NCBI RefSeq assembly: GCF_003385495.1
Contig: NZ_QNUH01000007.1
Span: forward strand, 185,304-249,303
Reading direction: 5' to 3'
Length of the DNA stretch: 64,000 bases
Origin: Chryseobacterium elymi
GTDB taxonomy: Bacteria; Bacteroidota; Bacteroidia; Flavobacteriales; Weeksellaceae
Shown: piece by piece, positions 26,757 through 36,409 of the stretch
Layout: each line of letters begins with the position of its first letter
How positions within the stretch are numbered: the stretch's first letter is position 1
Notes under the pieces: generated by a model
Databases searched by the model: none
The model's input: only the letters and a program-made list of their open reading frames with translations
What the model was told of the DNA's origin: nothing
Translations under genes and position numbers: made by a program

Positions 26757-28385
26757 TCAATTCGGAAAAGTCACCTTTTCTTGGGAGAGGAATTTTATAA
26801 AATTGGAAGGCGAAACCCCTGCAAAATTGGAGAAAGCAATCGTGAAAGTATTGTGGGAAGAGAAACCGCATTCTTCTGCCAGATGACTGATTTTGTATTT
26901 CAGGTACTGTGGATCGTTTCTGAGTTTGTAAATGATATAATCAATCCTTAGCTCATTGATGTACTGGTTGAAGTTTTTATTTTTGCTGGCATTGATGACC
27001 GTAGAAAGGTAGGCCGTATTGGTGCCGAGCAATTCTGCCATAGAAGAAAGAGAAAGGTTTTTATTTTTGAAACCTTCCGATTTTTCAAATTTATCAAGTT
27101 TTTTCAAAATCTCGACTTCTTTATCTGATGGAACAGAAAATGTTGTTTTTTCAGTGACAGAATTAGAAACAACAGGTACAGAAATCGGCGATTCTTGGTT
27201 TTGTAATTTTTCGATGATTTTTTGGTAATTGGCGTATTCTTTTTTTGATTTTCTGTGGTTTTTGACTGTAATAAAAATTGAAATAAAGAGCAAAAGAACG
27301 ATTGCTGATATAATGATAACTAAATTTCTTTTGGTTTTAAAGAATGATTTTTGCTGAGTTTCCTGTATATCTTTTACTTCTTTGTTTAAAGATTTTTTCT
27401 CTATTGAAACCAAACTATCATTAATTCTATTATACTTTTCCTGAAAAATAAGCTGGTTGGCTTCGTCGCCTTTTGCCTGATACATTTCTTTCAATCTAAG
27501 ATAAGTGTCTTTTATCAAATAGCTTTCTCCTAATTTTTTTGCAGAAGATAGAGTCAGGAGATAGTCCTTTTCAGCTTTCTCATATTCTTTTTTGTAGTAG
27601 TAGGCCTTTGCTCTATTAAAGATAATGTACGTTTCTATTCTTTTCTCATTTCCATGTTTCTGATTTACCTCCAAAGCTTTGGTAAGAAGAACAATTGCCG
27701 AATCTGGTTTATTCAAATCCGGATTTTCTACATAAACCAAATAATCTGTAGCTAAATTTACATAAGCCTGTACTAAATAACGAGAATTTTCTGCATTCAA
27801 TTCTGTCTTTTGGAAATGAAGCAGTGATAGCTTATCATACTTCAACATTGAATCCTGTTTACTATAAAAAGATGCTTTTACAGAATATAAATTACCCAAA
27901 GATCCATTATAAAATTCCGCTTTTGGGTTTTCTTTGGCAATATTTATAGCTTCATCAATTTTTTTATTGGCTTCGTCTGTTAATCCTAAAAAGTTGTATT
28001 CACTGGCAATTAATCTTAGTGCATCAGCTTCATATTCACCCATTTTCAACTCATGAAATTCTTCTTTCGCTTTCTTACCATATTGAATTGCTTTCTCATG
28101 ATCTCCTTTCTGTGAATAAATTTGTCCTATTAAGCTAAAAGTATGAGCCGAAGTTTTAGAAGATTGTTCTCCAACCTCCTTTTGTATTTGGAAACAAATT
28201 TTTAAAGCTTCATCTGGTTGGTTATTAGATATTAATTCCGCTTTGTGAAATAAATCATTTAATTTTTTTTGTTCAGAAATTTTAGAACTACTTTGTCCTG
28301 AAATAATTACTGTACAGAACATCAGAAAAGAGAGAAGAAAAATCTTGCTTTTATAAGTACGATGCATGTACTTGTTTTTCATCAT
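26757..28385 (-). CDS. Membrane-spanning TPR sensor with AraC-type DNA-binding domain
   Basis: This 542-residue protein begins with a signal-anchor-like segment (IFLLSFLMFCTVIISGQ). Residues about 40-340 contain TPR repeats (for example HEKAIQYGKKAKEEFHEL, EYEKAEKDYLLTLSSAKKL). A membrane segment follows (NLVIIISAIVLLLFISIFI, about 355-373), and the C-terminal ~110 residues form an AraC-type helix-turn-helix (SSMAELLGTNTAYLSTVINA, then HLAEECGFSSHNTFTIAFSN). The layout places the TPRs outside the cytoplasm and the DNA-binding part inside. Target genes are unknown; the downstream tail-fiber-domain gene is a candidate. Confidence 0.85.
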   Translation of the reverse strand: MMKNKYMHRTYKSKIFLLSFLMFCTVIISGQSSSKISEQKKLNDLFHKAELISNNQPDEALKICFQIQKEVGEQSSKTSAHTFSLIGQIYSQKGDHEKAIQYGKKAKEEFHELKMGEYEADALRLIASEYNFLGLTDEANKKIDEAINIAKENPKAEFYNGSLGNLYSVKASFYSKQDSMLKYDKLSLLHFQKTELNAENSRYLVQAYVNLATDYLVYVENPDLNKPDSAIVLLTKALEVNQKHGNEKRIETYIIFNRAKAYYYKKEYEKAEKDYLLTLSSAKKLGESYLIKDTYLRLKEMYQAKGDEANQLIFQEKYNRINDSLVSIEKKSLNKEVKDIQETQQKSFFKTKRNLVIIISAIVLLLFISIFITVKNHRKSKKEYANYQKIIEKLQNQESPISVPVVSNSVTEKTTFSVPSDKEVEILKKLDKFEKSEGFKNKNLSLSSMAELLGTNTAYLSTVINASKNKNFNQYINELRIDYIIYKLRNDPQYLKYKISHLAEECGFSSHNTFTIAFSNFAGVSPSNFIKFLSQEKVTFPN

Positions 28386-28525
28386 TGTTGTTATGTTTTA
28401 TGCAAATGTAATGATAAATGTGTAAGGAAATTCAAGTGTCTTTATGAAATTAATATTTTATCAATCCGAAAATGCAAAATTCGTGTTAAAAATAAAAAAA
28501 ATTAATCTGCTACACCCTCCGTTTA

Positions 28526-28650
28526 GGTTGAAAGTGCAACGTTTAGGTTCTGAACCTAAAAGATTGGGGCTATAGACCTAAAAATAAGGTTTTAAACTCT
28601 AAAGATAAGGTCGTAGACGTAAAAAATAAGGTGTTTGGCGTAAAAAAAGG
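28526..28650. repeat. Degenerate tandem repeat with a 21-bp period
   Basis: Six consecutive units start with GGT/GGG, and five are exactly 21 bases long, for example GGTTTTAAACTCTAAAGATAA (28588-28608, given here only as an example of one unit of 21), and the next at 28609-28629 and 28630-28650. The units share a GGT start and an A-rich, TAA-ending second half. A 19-base palindrome (TTTAGGTTC, T, GAACCTAAA; 28542-28560) lies in the second unit. The remaining bases of the 450-base gap (28386-28835) contain no gene, only the rpsJ terminator. Confidence 0.7.
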
Positions 28651-28781
28651 ACTTAAAAAAGAAAGGTTCGTCATCTACAAGATGAAGAGATAACCGATAA
28701 GGATTGGGGTTATTCATACATTCAGAATAGTATACCGAATAATGTAGCCTGTAAGATGAGGGTATAGTTGGCTAATCAATT

Positions 28782-28812
28782 AAAAAAATCCCTTTTCTTT
28801 CGAAAAGGGATT
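28782..28812 (-). terminator. Terminator of the rpsL-rpsG-fusA-rpsJ operon
   Basis: AATCCCTTTTC (28787-28797) pairs with GAAAAGGGATT (28802-28812) around a four-base loop, and on the minus strand the stem is followed by a run of seven T. It lies 24 bases after the rpsJ stop codon, so the str operon ends here and does not continue to rplC. Confidence 0.85.
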
Positions 28813-28835
28813 ATATAATCATGACAAATTAATTA

Positions 28836-29141
28836 TCACACTTTAATTTCAACGTCTACCCCGCTTGGTAACTCTAATTTCATTAGAGCATCAACAGTTT
28901 TAGAAGAAGAAGAGTAGATATCCATCAGTCTCTTGTGAGCTGATAATTGGAACTGCTCTCTAGCTTTCTTGTTTACGTGTGGAGATCTCAACACCGTGAA
29001 GATTCTCTTATTTGTTGGCAATGGAATTGGTCCGTTTACAACAGCACCAGTAGCCTTTACCGTTTTTACGATTTTCTCAGCAGACTTGTCTACCAAGTTG
29101 TAATCGTAAGATTTTAGTTTTATTCTGATTCTTTGTGACAT
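28836..29141 (-). CDS. rpsJ: 30S ribosomal protein S10
   Basis: S10 is a 30S head protein and, as NusE, part of the antitermination complex. The 101 residues begin [20 protein letters not shown] and contain [20 protein letters not shown] and [20 protein letters not shown], all diagnostic. It follows fusA by 17 bases and is directly followed by a terminator. Its usual next neighbour rplC is 16 kb away. Confidence 0.98.
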   Translation of the reverse strand: MSQRIRIKLKSYDYNLVDKSAEKIVKTVKATGAVVNGPIPLPTNKRIFTVLRSPHVNKKAREQFQLSAHKRLMDIYSSSSKTVDALMKLELPSGVDVEIKV

Positions 29142-29158
29142 TTCTTTAGTTTAAAAAA

Positions 29159-31276
29159 TTAACCTTTTGCTTTAGCAATGATTTCTTCAGCAACGTTTTG
29201 TGGAGTAGCCTGGTATTTCTCTAATTCCATAGAAGAAGTAGCTCTTCCTGATGAAAGTGTTCTTAGAGTGGTTACATATCCAAACATTTCAGAAAGTGGA
29301 ACAGAACCTTTGATTACAACAGCTCCGTTTTTCTCTTCCTGACCACTGATGGTACCTCTTCTCTTGTTAAGGTCACCAATGATATTACCCATATATTCTT
29401 CCGGAGTTACAACCTCCAGTTTCATAATAGGCTCCATGATTACTGGCTTAGCAGCACGTCCCGCTTCTTTAAATCCTAATTTAGCAGCCATTTCAAAAGA
29501 AAGTGCATCAGAATCCACTGCGTGGAAAGATCCGTCTTTAAGAACTACTTTAATACCTTCAACTTCGAAACCAGCCAAAGGACCGTTTTTCATTGCAGCT
29601 TTAAAGCCTTTTTCAATAGCAGGAACAAATTCTCTAGGAACGTTACCACCTTTGATCTCGTTAATAAATTCTAAACCTATTTTACCTTCGTCAGCTGGTC
29701 CAAGTTCGAATACGATATCCGCAAATTTACCTTTACCACCAGATTGTTTTTTGTAAACTTCTCTGTGCTGAGCAACTTTTGTAAGATTTTCTTTGTATTC
29801 TACCTGCGGCTGACCTTGGTTTACTTCTACTTTGAACTCTCTTCTCATACGATCTACAATGATATCCAAGTGAAGCTCACCCATACCAGAGATAATCGTT
29901 TGTCCTGAAGCCTCGTCTGTTCTAACCGTAAATGTTGGATCTTCTTCAGCTAATTTAGCTAGAGCGTTACCCATTTTATCCTGGTCAGCTTTAGTTTTAG
30001 GCTCAACAGCGATACCAATTACCGGATCAGGGAAAACCATCGATTCTAGAACGATTGGGTTTTTCTCGTCACACATTGTATCACCTGTTTTGATAGATTT
30101 GAAACCTACCGCTGCACCAATATCTCCTGCCTCAATATATTCTACAGGATTTTGCTTGTTAGCGTGCATCTGATAGATTCTTGAGATTCTTTCTTTATCA
30201 CCTGAACGGGTGTTCAAGATATAAGAACCTGCATCTAGTCTTCCAGAGTATGCTCTGAAGAATGCTAATCTTCCCACGAACGGGTCAGTAGCAATCTTAA
30301 ATGCTAGAGCCGAGAAAGGCTCGTTTACGTCTGGTTTTCTTGTAATTTCAGCGTCAGTTCTAGGGTCAGTACCTTTGATATCATCTTTATCCAATGGTGA
30401 AGGCAAATATTTACATACTGCATCCAGCATAAACTGTACTCCTTTATTTTTGAATGAAGAACCACAAGTCATTGGGATAATAGATAAATCAATAGTAGCT
30501 TTTCTTAGAGCTTCGTTGATTTCGTCTTCAGAGATTGAATCCGGATCTTCGAAGAATTTCTCCATCAAAGTCTCATCGTAGTCAGCAACAGCTTCTACTA
30601 ATTTCTCTCTGTATTCAAGAACTTCATCTTTCATGTCGTCAGGAATTGGAACTACCTCGAAAGTAGCACCTTGTCCAGCTTCATCCCAGATGATCGCTCT
30701 GTTTTTAATTAAGTCTACAACACCTTTGAAATCTTCTTCAGCACCGATTGGTAAAACGATTGGAACTGCATTAGATCCTAACATTTCTTTTACTTGTTTT
30801 ACAACGTTCAAGAAGTCAGCACCCTGTCTGTCCATTTTGTTTACGAATCCCATTCTCGCTACTTTGTAGTTGTCAGCAAGTCTCCAGTTTGTTTCAGACT
30901 GAGGCTCTACTCCATCTACTGCAGAGAATAAGAATACCAATCCATCCAATACTCTCAAAGATCTGTTTACTTCTACAGTGAAGTCAACGTGTCCCGGTGT
31001 ATCGATGATGTTGAAGTGGTAAGGTTTAGTTTCAGCTACAGGCTTCCCTTGATCAGTTGGAAAGTTCCAAGAACAAGTAGTTGCAGCAGAAGTAATAGTA
31101 ATACCTCTTTCTGCTTCCTGCTCCATCCAGTCCATTGTAGAAGCACCATCGTGAACTTCACCAATTTTGTGGTTTACTCCTGTATAGAATAAAATCCTTT
31201 CTGTAGTGGTAGTTTTACCAGCATCAATGTGTGCGGCAATACCAATATTTCTTGTAAATTTAAGATCTCTACTCAT
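29159..31276 (-). CDS. fusA: Elongation factor G
   Basis: EF-G is the GTPase that drives ribosomal translocation. The 705 residues contain all GTPase motifs: [15 protein letters not shown] (P-loop), [20 protein letters not shown] (G3), and [10 protein letters not shown] (G4). The switch region [10 protein letters not shown] and domain IV ([20 protein letters not shown]) are intact. It lies between rpsG (6 bases) and rpsJ (17 bases). Confidence 0.98.
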   Translation of the reverse strand: MSRDLKFTRNIGIAAHIDAGKTTTTERILFYTGVNHKIGEVHDGASTMDWMEQEAERGITITSAATTCSWNFPTDQGKPVAETKPYHFNIIDTPGHVDFTVEVNRSLRVLDGLVFLFSAVDGVEPQSETNWRLADNYKVARMGFVNKMDRQGADFLNVVKQVKEMLGSNAVPIVLPIGAEEDFKGVVDLIKNRAIIWDEAGQGATFEVVPIPDDMKDEVLEYREKLVEAVADYDETLMEKFFEDPDSISEDEINEALRKATIDLSIIPMTCGSSFKNKGVQFMLDAVCKYLPSPLDKDDIKGTDPRTDAEITRKPDVNEPFSALAFKIATDPFVGRLAFFRAYSGRLDAGSYILNTRSGDKERISRIYQMHANKQNPVEYIEAGDIGAAVGFKSIKTGDTMCDEKNPIVLESMVFPDPVIGIAVEPKTKADQDKMGNALAKLAEEDPTFTVRTDEASGQTIISGMGELHLDIIVDRMRREFKVEVNQGQPQVEYKENLTKVAQHREVYKKQSGGKGKFADIVFELGPADEGKIGLEFINEIKGGNVPREFVPAIEKGFKAAMKNGPLAGFEVEGIKVVLKDGSFHAVDSDALSFEMAAKLGFKEAGRAAKPVIMEPIMKLEVVTPEEYMGNIIGDLNKRRGTISGQEEKNGAVVIKGSVPLSEMFGYVTTLRTLSSGRATSSMELEKYQATPQNVAEEIIAKAKG

Positions 31277-31282
31277 TTCTAA

Positions 31283-31759
31283 TTAGAATTTAAAGTGTGA
31301 GAAAGCCTTGTTAGCTTCCGCCATTTTGTGAGTATCAGATTTCTTTTTGTAAGCAGCACCTTCTTCTCTGGAAGCAGCTACTACTTCATTAGCTAATTTC
31401 AAAGCCATAGACTTATCATTTCTAGCTTTTGAATATTTGATTAACCATTTCATTGCCATAGAAATTTTTCTATCAGCTCTGATTGGCATAGGGATTTGGA
31501 AGTTAGCTCCACCTACTCTTCTAGAACGTACTTCTACGTGAGGCATTACATTAGTAAGTGCATCTTTCCAGATTTCAAGTGCAGTTTTTTCGTTATCTCC
31601 TTTTTTAGTTTCTACGATATCTAATGCATCATAGAAAATTTTGAATGCGATTGACTTTTTACCGTCAAGCATCAGGTTGTTTACGAATCTAGTTACCAAT
31701 TGATCATTAAACTTCGGATCTGGTAACAACGGTCTTTTTTTCGCTTTTGTCTTTCTCAT
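31283..31759 (-). CDS. rpsG: 30S ribosomal protein S7
   Basis: S7 starts assembly of the 30S head and contacts the E-site tRNA. The 158 residues begin [20 protein letters not shown] and contain [19 protein letters not shown] and [20 protein letters not shown], the family signature. It follows rpsL by 23 bases. Confidence 0.98.
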   Translation of the reverse strand: MRKTKAKKRPLLPDPKFNDQLVTRFVNNLMLDGKKSIAFKIFYDALDIVETKKGDNEKTALEIWKDALTNVMPHVEVRSRRVGGANFQIPMPIRADRKISMAMKWLIKYSKARNDKSMALKLANEVVAASREEGAAYKKKSDTHKMAEANKAFSHFKF

Positions 31760-31782
31760 TGCTTCTGTACCTTATTTAATGA

Positions 31783-32196
31783 TTATTTTTTCTTTCCTTT
31801 TGCTGGTGCAGCAGCTGCCTGACCTGGCTTAGGTCTCTTAGCTCCATACTTCGATCTTCTCTGTGTTCTTCCATTTACACCTGCAGTGTCTAATGCACCT
31901 CTTACGATGTGGTAACGTACTCCCGGTAGGTCTTTCACCCTTCCGCCTCTTACCAATACTATCGAGTGCTCTTGAAGATTATGTCCTTCGCCCGGGATGT
32001 AGGCGTTGACTTCTTTCCCGTTAGAAAGTCTTACCCTTGCAACTTTTCTAAGTGCAGAGTTAGGTTTCTTAGGAGTGGTAGTATATACTCTCGTACATAC
32101 ACCTCGTCTTTGTGGACAAGAATCAAGGGCAGCCGATTTGCTCTTCTTGGCAAGCGTGGCTCTTCCTTTTCTTACTAATTGTTGAATAGTAGGCAT
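31783..32196 (-). CDS. rpsL: 30S ribosomal protein S12
   Basis: S12 monitors codon-anticodon pairing at the decoding centre and is the classic streptomycin-resistance locus. The 137 residues start [20 protein letters not shown] and include the [20 protein letters not shown] segment (with the Lys that is mutated in resistant strains, here the wild-type residue) and [20 protein letters not shown]. The C-terminus has an Ala/Lys-rich extension. It is the first gene of the str operon. Confidence 0.98.
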   Translation of the reverse strand: MPTIQQLVRKGRATLAKKSKSAALDSCPQRRGVCTRVYTTTPKKPNSALRKVARVRLSNGKEVNAYIPGEGHNLQEHSIVLVRGGRVKDLPGVRYHIVRGALDTAGVNGRTQRRSKYGAKRPKPGQAAAAPAKGKKK

Positions 32197-32220
32197 TTAA
32201 TTGCTTTTTATTTTAGGGTG

Positions 32221-32251
32221 CAAAAATAGGAATATTTTTTTAATTAACAAA
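32221..32251 (-). promoter_or_regulatory. Bacteroidota-type promoter of the rpsL operon
   Basis: On the minus strand TTTG (32251-32248), exactly 19 bases, then TATTTTTG (32228-32221) fits TTTG-N19-TAnnTTTG. Both this and the rplC promoter continue with GCAC directly after the -7 box. The leader to the rpsL ATG is short, roughly 15-20 bases. Confidence 0.75.
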
Positions 32252-32305
32252 CACTTAGGTGTAAATAACATTTCTTACTAAAAATTAATTAACAGCTAGT
32301 TACGT

Positions 32306-33910
32306 TTAATCCATCAATATGACGGTTACATTTTTATCCCAGTTAAAATTCCTGATATTTTGTTGTAGCAGCTGAAAATTATCTCTATTAATAGAATATA
32401 TAGATACCTCCAGCCTGGCAACAGTTACCTTATTTTTAATCTTTAGTACGGCTGCTTTTTTCCAATTTCCCGGGACATGCCCATGAAACCACCCATCATA
32501 TACTACTGCTATATCGTATTTGTTTTTCAGACAGTAACGGGTAAGAAAATCTTCAAACTTATCATCAAAAGTTTTTCTATTCTCATTAAAGATAATGGTT
32601 TCCTCAGAGCCTAATCCAACAATATCCAACAATTGAATATCGGTATAATAGCTAATCGCTCCAATATCATTAGCCACTACTTTGGAGTTGTTATAATAAG
32701 TATGTAAAAACCTCGCAGACTGTATCTGCTGTTCATAAATATTTTTTCCTCCGTTATCAATTACTTTATGAGCGATCCAGCCTCTATAAATCAAAAGGAG
32801 AACATTCAGGGCAATCAGTACACTGATAAGAATTTCTGTTCTGCCATACTTTTTAAAATCCGAAAAAAGATCTTTAACTTTTGGTATAAGCGCCATTGAA
32901 AATCCTACAAGAAGATAAGCCTCATAGCGAAAAAGGCCTTTAAAATCCGCAAACATGGAATGACAGATCGTCGTTAAAGAAAATATAATAAGAAAAAAAT
33001 TATTCTCAACAGCCTCCCGGAACGTTTTGCTTTTTAAATCTCTACCTATAAAGATGGTACACAATAAAAGAGGAAACAGACCTATTTTATAAAAGCTGAT
33101 ATTCAATAAAAAGTTATCGAATACAATGGTTTTAAGCTGAATCAGAAAATGTGAATCGAAACTCAGTTTTGTTCCTTTTACCACCACAGAATTGGGGAAA
33201 AAGTAACCAGACTGCTGATTATTAAAATAACAAAAAATAAGAATCGGGATAAAGCCAGCCAGCAGCACTCCAACTGCGTCCTTCCATTTTTTAAGTAAGA
33301 TCAGAACAAAAGCCATTACTGTAAAATAAAACATACTTTCAAAGCGCGTAAGTCCCATCAATAGAATGGTACTATAAAAACCAACAAGTGCCCATTTATT
33401 TTTATTCCACCGGAAAAAACAAAAGATATTAACCACAAAAAGAAACACCTGAAAGATATGTTCCATCCCGGCAAGCAGTTGTAAATGAAGAACTGCAAAA
33501 AATAACGTGAAGGTTACCGAAAAAAATGTTTTTTTTACATCATTAAAAATGTCTTCATAATATTGGGTAAGAAAATAAATAATCCCGACACTGAAAACAG
33601 CATTAAAATACAGCGGAATCTGATCATTATTCCCAATCACTTTAATTAAAACACTGATGATAAATGTAAATAATGGCGAAGAAGAGGCGGAAGAAAACTT
33701 ATATTCTGTAATTCCCCAGACATTGTGGAGCGCAAAATTTTTCGCCACTGCTAAATGAATATAGGCATCATCCAAAAGATAAACATAATGACCTCCTGTT
33801 TTTGAAACCGAGTTTATATAGTATGATAAACACACCGTAAAAAAGACAGCAAATGACATAAAAAAACTTCTTAGTCCTATATTTCGGAATGACTGCATTT
33901 TTAAGATCAA
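32306..33910 (-). CDS. Polytopic membrane protein, GT-C glycosyltransferase-like
   Basis: This is a 534-residue inner-membrane protein with about ten hydrophobic segments. The LLDDAYIHLAVAKNFALHNV stretch after the first membrane segment (residues about 44-63) resembles the first extracytoplasmic loop of GT-C glycosyltransferases, where a DD/DE pair binds the lipid-linked sugar donor. A soluble C-terminal portion follows the last membrane segment. The acceptor is unknown. The second Met (residue 5) could also be the start. A TATCTTTG promoter box lies at 33923-33930, divergent from dps. Confidence 0.7.
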   Translation of the reverse strand: MILKMQSFRNIGLRSFFMSFAVFFTVCLSYYINSVSKTGGHYVYLLDDAYIHLAVAKNFALHNVWGITEYKFSSASSSPLFTFIISVLIKVIGNNDQIPLYFNAVFSVGIIYFLTQYYEDIFNDVKKTFFSVTFTLFFAVLHLQLLAGMEHIFQVFLFVVNIFCFFRWNKNKWALVGFYSTILLMGLTRFESMFYFTVMAFVLILLKKWKDAVGVLLAGFIPILIFCYFNNQQSGYFFPNSVVVKGTKLSFDSHFLIQLKTIVFDNFLLNISFYKIGLFPLLLCTIFIGRDLKSKTFREAVENNFFLIIFSLTTICHSMFADFKGLFRYEAYLLVGFSMALIPKVKDLFSDFKKYGRTEILISVLIALNVLLLIYRGWIAHKVIDNGGKNIYEQQIQSARFLHTYYNNSKVVANDIGAISYYTDIQLLDIVGLGSEETIIFNENRKTFDDKFEDFLTRYCLKNKYDIAVVYDGWFHGHVPGNWKKAAVLKIKNKVTVARLEVSIYSINRDNFQLLQQNIRNFNWDKNVTVILMD

Positions 33911-33973
33911 TTATAAAAATATCAAAGATAAGTATCATCAATCGTAAACCTGTGTTTTCGGCATAATATTTTC

Positions 33974-33981
33974 TAAATTTG
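33974..33981 (+). promoter_or_regulatory. dps promoter -7 element
   Basis: TAAATTTG at 33974-33981 lies 20 bases before the dps start codon and matches the Bacteroidota -7 consensus. The -33 element (around TGTGTTTT at 33951) is poor, which may suit a gene controlled by stress. Confidence 0.5.
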
Positions 33982-34001
33982 TTAGTATAAAAAATAAACC
34001 T

Positions 34002-34478
34002 ATGAAAAATGCAAGCATTATCGGCCTGAAAGAAGCTGACTGCAAGAATATTTCAGAAAAATTAAATATTCTTTTAGCCAATTATTCAATATTTTATCAA
34101 AACACAAGAGGTTCACACTGGAATATCAAAGGAGATCAGTTTTTCACCCTCCATCCTAAGTTTGAGGAACTGTACAACAGCCTTGTATTGAAGATCGACG
34201 AAATCGCAGAACGAATCCTTACACTAGGTGCCACGCCAGCCCACAACTACTCAGACTATTTAAAAGTAGCTACCATTAAAGAAAGCAAGGAAGTAACAGA
34301 TGCTAACAAAAGTGTTGAGCTTATTCTGAATTCTTTCAAAGTAGTAATCGATCTGCAGAGAGAACTTCTGGACATTACAGATGCTGCAGGAGATGAAGGA
34401 ACCAATTCCCAAATGAGCGACTACATTACTGAACAGGAAAAAGAAGTATGGATGTACAATTCCTATTTAGGGAAGTAA
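34002..34478 (+). CDS. dps: Dps family DNA-protection / ferritin-like protein
   Basis: This 158-residue four-helix ferritin-like protein would assemble into a dodecamer that oxidises iron with hydrogen peroxide and shields DNA in stationary phase. The inter-subunit ferroxidase ligands are visible: H39 in GSHWNIKGDQFF, H51 and E55 in LHPKFEELY, and D66/E70 in LKIDEIAERI. Length is within the Dps range. It is followed by its own terminator and is divergent from the GT-C-like gene. Confidence 0.93.
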   Translation: MKNASIIGLKEADCKNISEKLNILLANYSIFYQNTRGSHWNIKGDQFFTLHPKFEELYNSLVLKIDEIAERILTLGATPAHNYSDYLKVATIKESKEVTDANKSVELILNSFKVVIDLQRELLDITDAAGDEGTNSQMSDYITEQEKEVWMYNSYLGK

Positions 34479-34496
34479 CCTAAAAAATCAACTGAT

Positions 34497-34533
34497 TAAA
34501 AAAATCGTCTTACATTTAGGCGATTTTTATTTT
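34497..34533 (+). terminator. Terminator after dps
   Basis: AAAATCG (34501-34507, with a further TC) pairs with GGCGATTTT (34519-34527) and is followed by TATTTT. It lies about 20 bases after the dps stop. Confidence 0.65.
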
Positions 34534-34540
34534 AAATAAC

Positions 34541-34548
34541 TATATTTG
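34541..34548 (+). promoter_or_regulatory. pncB promoter -7 element
   Basis: TATATTTG at 34541-34548 fits TAnnTTTG and lies 19 bases before the pncB ATG, directly after the dps terminator, so pncB has its own promoter. Confidence 0.55.
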
Positions 34549-34567
34549 CGTTAAAATTACACATATT

Positions 34568-35746
34568 ATGCACGACGTTCGATTAAACTCTATTCTGGAT
34601 AACGATTTCTATAAAATAACGATGCAAAATGCAGTGGTAAAATTATTTCCAAGCTCCATTGTAAAATATGAATTCATCAACAGGGGAAAGCATCAGTTTC
34701 CGGAAGGTTTTGATGTTGCCTTAAAAGAAGCGGTCAATAAAATGGCAGAATTAAAGCTGACCAAGGAGGAAAAAAAATTCATGGCAAGAACCTGTCCATA
34801 TATAGACCTCCCCTATCTGGATTTCTTGGAAGGTTATCATTATGATCCGTCTGAAGTAAAAATACGCCAGGAAGGCAGTGAGCTTTCCGTAACCGTTGAA
34901 GGACTTTGGTACAGAACCATTCTTTGGGAAGTTCCCCTTCTTGCTTTAATCAGCGAGCTTCATTACGAAATGAATCATATGGAAAGAGATTCCAATGAGA
35001 TCGTTATGAACAGAACACTGGAAAAAGCAGATTCACTGGCGAGATTAGGGGTAAATTTCGCAGAATTCGGAACCAGAAGAAGACATTCTTATAAGGTACA
35101 GAATCTGGTAATGGAAGCTTTAACACATAGTAAAGAATCAACTTTTATCGGAAGTTCTAATGTTCATTTTGCCATGAAATACGGAGTGAAACCGATTGGC
35201 ACCCACGCGCATGAATGGTTTATGTTCCATGCCGCTGAATATGGATTCAAAATGGCCAATGAAATGGCCCTTGAGCATTGGGTGGATGTTTACAGAGGCG
35301 ACCTTGGAGTTGCCCTTTCAGACACGTATACCACAGACGTTTTCTTCCAGCAGTTTGACAAGAAATTTGCCAAGCTGTTTGACGGCGTTCGTCATGACAG
35401 CGGTGATCCATTGGAATTTGCAGATAAAACAATAGCCCACTACATTAATAACGGAATCAATCCTTTATTTAAATACATTATCTTCTCTGATGCTCTGAAT
35501 CTTGAAAAGGTAGAGGAAATCACCAATTACTGCAGAGGAAAGATCGGGGTCTCTTTCGGGATCGGGACCAACCTTACCAATGACGTCGGGTTAAAACCAA
35601 TGAATATCGTCATGAAACTGATCGGAGTACAGGCACCGAATAAGGAATGGATTCCAACGGTAAAACTTTCCGACGAACACGGAAAATACACCGGTGATCC
35701 GAAAATGATTGAATTGGCTAAGGAATTTTTAAGAATAAAAGATTAG
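34568..35746 (+). CDS. pncB: Nicotinate phosphoribosyltransferase
   Basis: This enzyme converts nicotinate and PRPP to nicotinate mononucleotide in the NAD salvage (Preiss-Handler) pathway. The 392 residues carry FYKITMQNAV at the N-terminus, NFAEFGTRRRHSYKVQ, the PIGTHAHEWFM motif with the catalytic histidine, and VRHDSGDPLEFADK for PRPP binding, followed by SFGIGTNLTND. Length fits the bacterial PncB family. It stands alone between dps and a secreted YciI-like gene. Confidence 0.95.
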   Translation: MHDVRLNSILDNDFYKITMQNAVVKLFPSSIVKYEFINRGKHQFPEGFDVALKEAVNKMAELKLTKEEKKFMARTCPYIDLPYLDFLEGYHYDPSEVKIRQEGSELSVTVEGLWYRTILWEVPLLALISELHYEMNHMERDSNEIVMNRTLEKADSLARLGVNFAEFGTRRRHSYKVQNLVMEALTHSKESTFIGSSNVHFAMKYGVKPIGTHAHEWFMFHAAEYGFKMANEMALEHWVDVYRGDLGVALSDTYTTDVFFQQFDKKFAKLFDGVRHDSGDPLEFADKTIAHYINNGINPLFKYIIFSDALNLEKVEEITNYCRGKIGVSFGIGTNLTNDVGLKPMNIVMKLIGVQAPNKEWIPTVKLSDEHGKYTGDPKMIELAKEFLRIKD

Positions 35747-35811
35747 ATTAGATTAAATTCTAGATATCAGACGTCAGATTTCAGATAACAGACTCATCAT
35801 AAACCATTGCT

Positions 35812-36282
35812 ATGAAATTAAAAATTTATTTATCCCTCACTCTTTTAGTGGCAGTTTTATCTTTTGCCCAGGAAAAGAAAACAGAAAAACCAACATTCAA
35901 CCAGGAATTGGCAACATCTCTCGGTGCTGATAAATACGGAATGAAACCCTACACAATCGTAATGCTCACTACCGGCACTACAAAAGTTGATGACAAAGCC
36001 AAGATGGGGGAACTGATGAAGGGACATATGACAAACATCGGAAAGCTGGCTGATGAAGGAAAAATTGTGGTGGCCGGACCTTTTATGGAACAAAACAAAG
36101 AAAACTATCGCGGTATGTTTATTTTCAACACAAAATCCAAAGAGGAAGCTGAACAATGGGTAAAAACTGACCCTGCCGTACAGGCCGGGATCTTCGGCTA
36201 TGAAATCTTACCTTGGTATGGATCTGCTGCACTGCCTTTGTATTTAAAATACCATGGGGAAATATCTAAGGAAAATCCATAA
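35812..36282 (+). CDS. Secreted YciI-like protein
   Basis: This 156-residue protein has a signal peptide (MKLKIYLSLTLLVAVLSFAQ) and a C-terminal YciI-like fold (TIVMLTTGTTKVDDKAKMGE, HMTNIGKLADEGKIVVAGPF, AEQWVKTDPAVQAGIFGYEI). Cytoplasmic YciI proteins are small ferredoxin-like domains with a conserved His-Asp pair; this one is exported, and its substrate is unknown. The short upstream gap holds a run of near-repeats of GATTAGATT and CAGAC with no gene. Confidence 0.8.
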   Translation: MKLKIYLSLTLLVAVLSFAQEKKTEKPTFNQELATSLGADKYGMKPYTIVMLTTGTTKVDDKAKMGELMKGHMTNIGKLADEGKIVVAGPFMEQNKENYRGMFIFNTKSKEEAEQWVKTDPAVQAGIFGYEILPWYGSAALPLYLKYHGEISKENP

Positions 36283-36409
36283 AACATCTTCCTTAAAAAT
36301 ATCAACTTAAAATAAATCATTATATAACTTCATAGTGATTTATTTTTTTAGTACCTTAGAGCTTCATTTTCAGAAATATACAAATTAAAACCATCAAAAA
36401 ATTAATTCC

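Noticed and set aside
26632..26886. 84-codon plus-strand frame overlapping the 3' end of the TPR/AraC gene
   Set aside because: It is mostly the complement of the AraC coding end, with no start-region support.
28526..28650. CRISPR-like array
   Set aside because: Units are contiguous and degenerate with a 21-bp period; there are no spacers of constant length between identical repeats and no cas genes.
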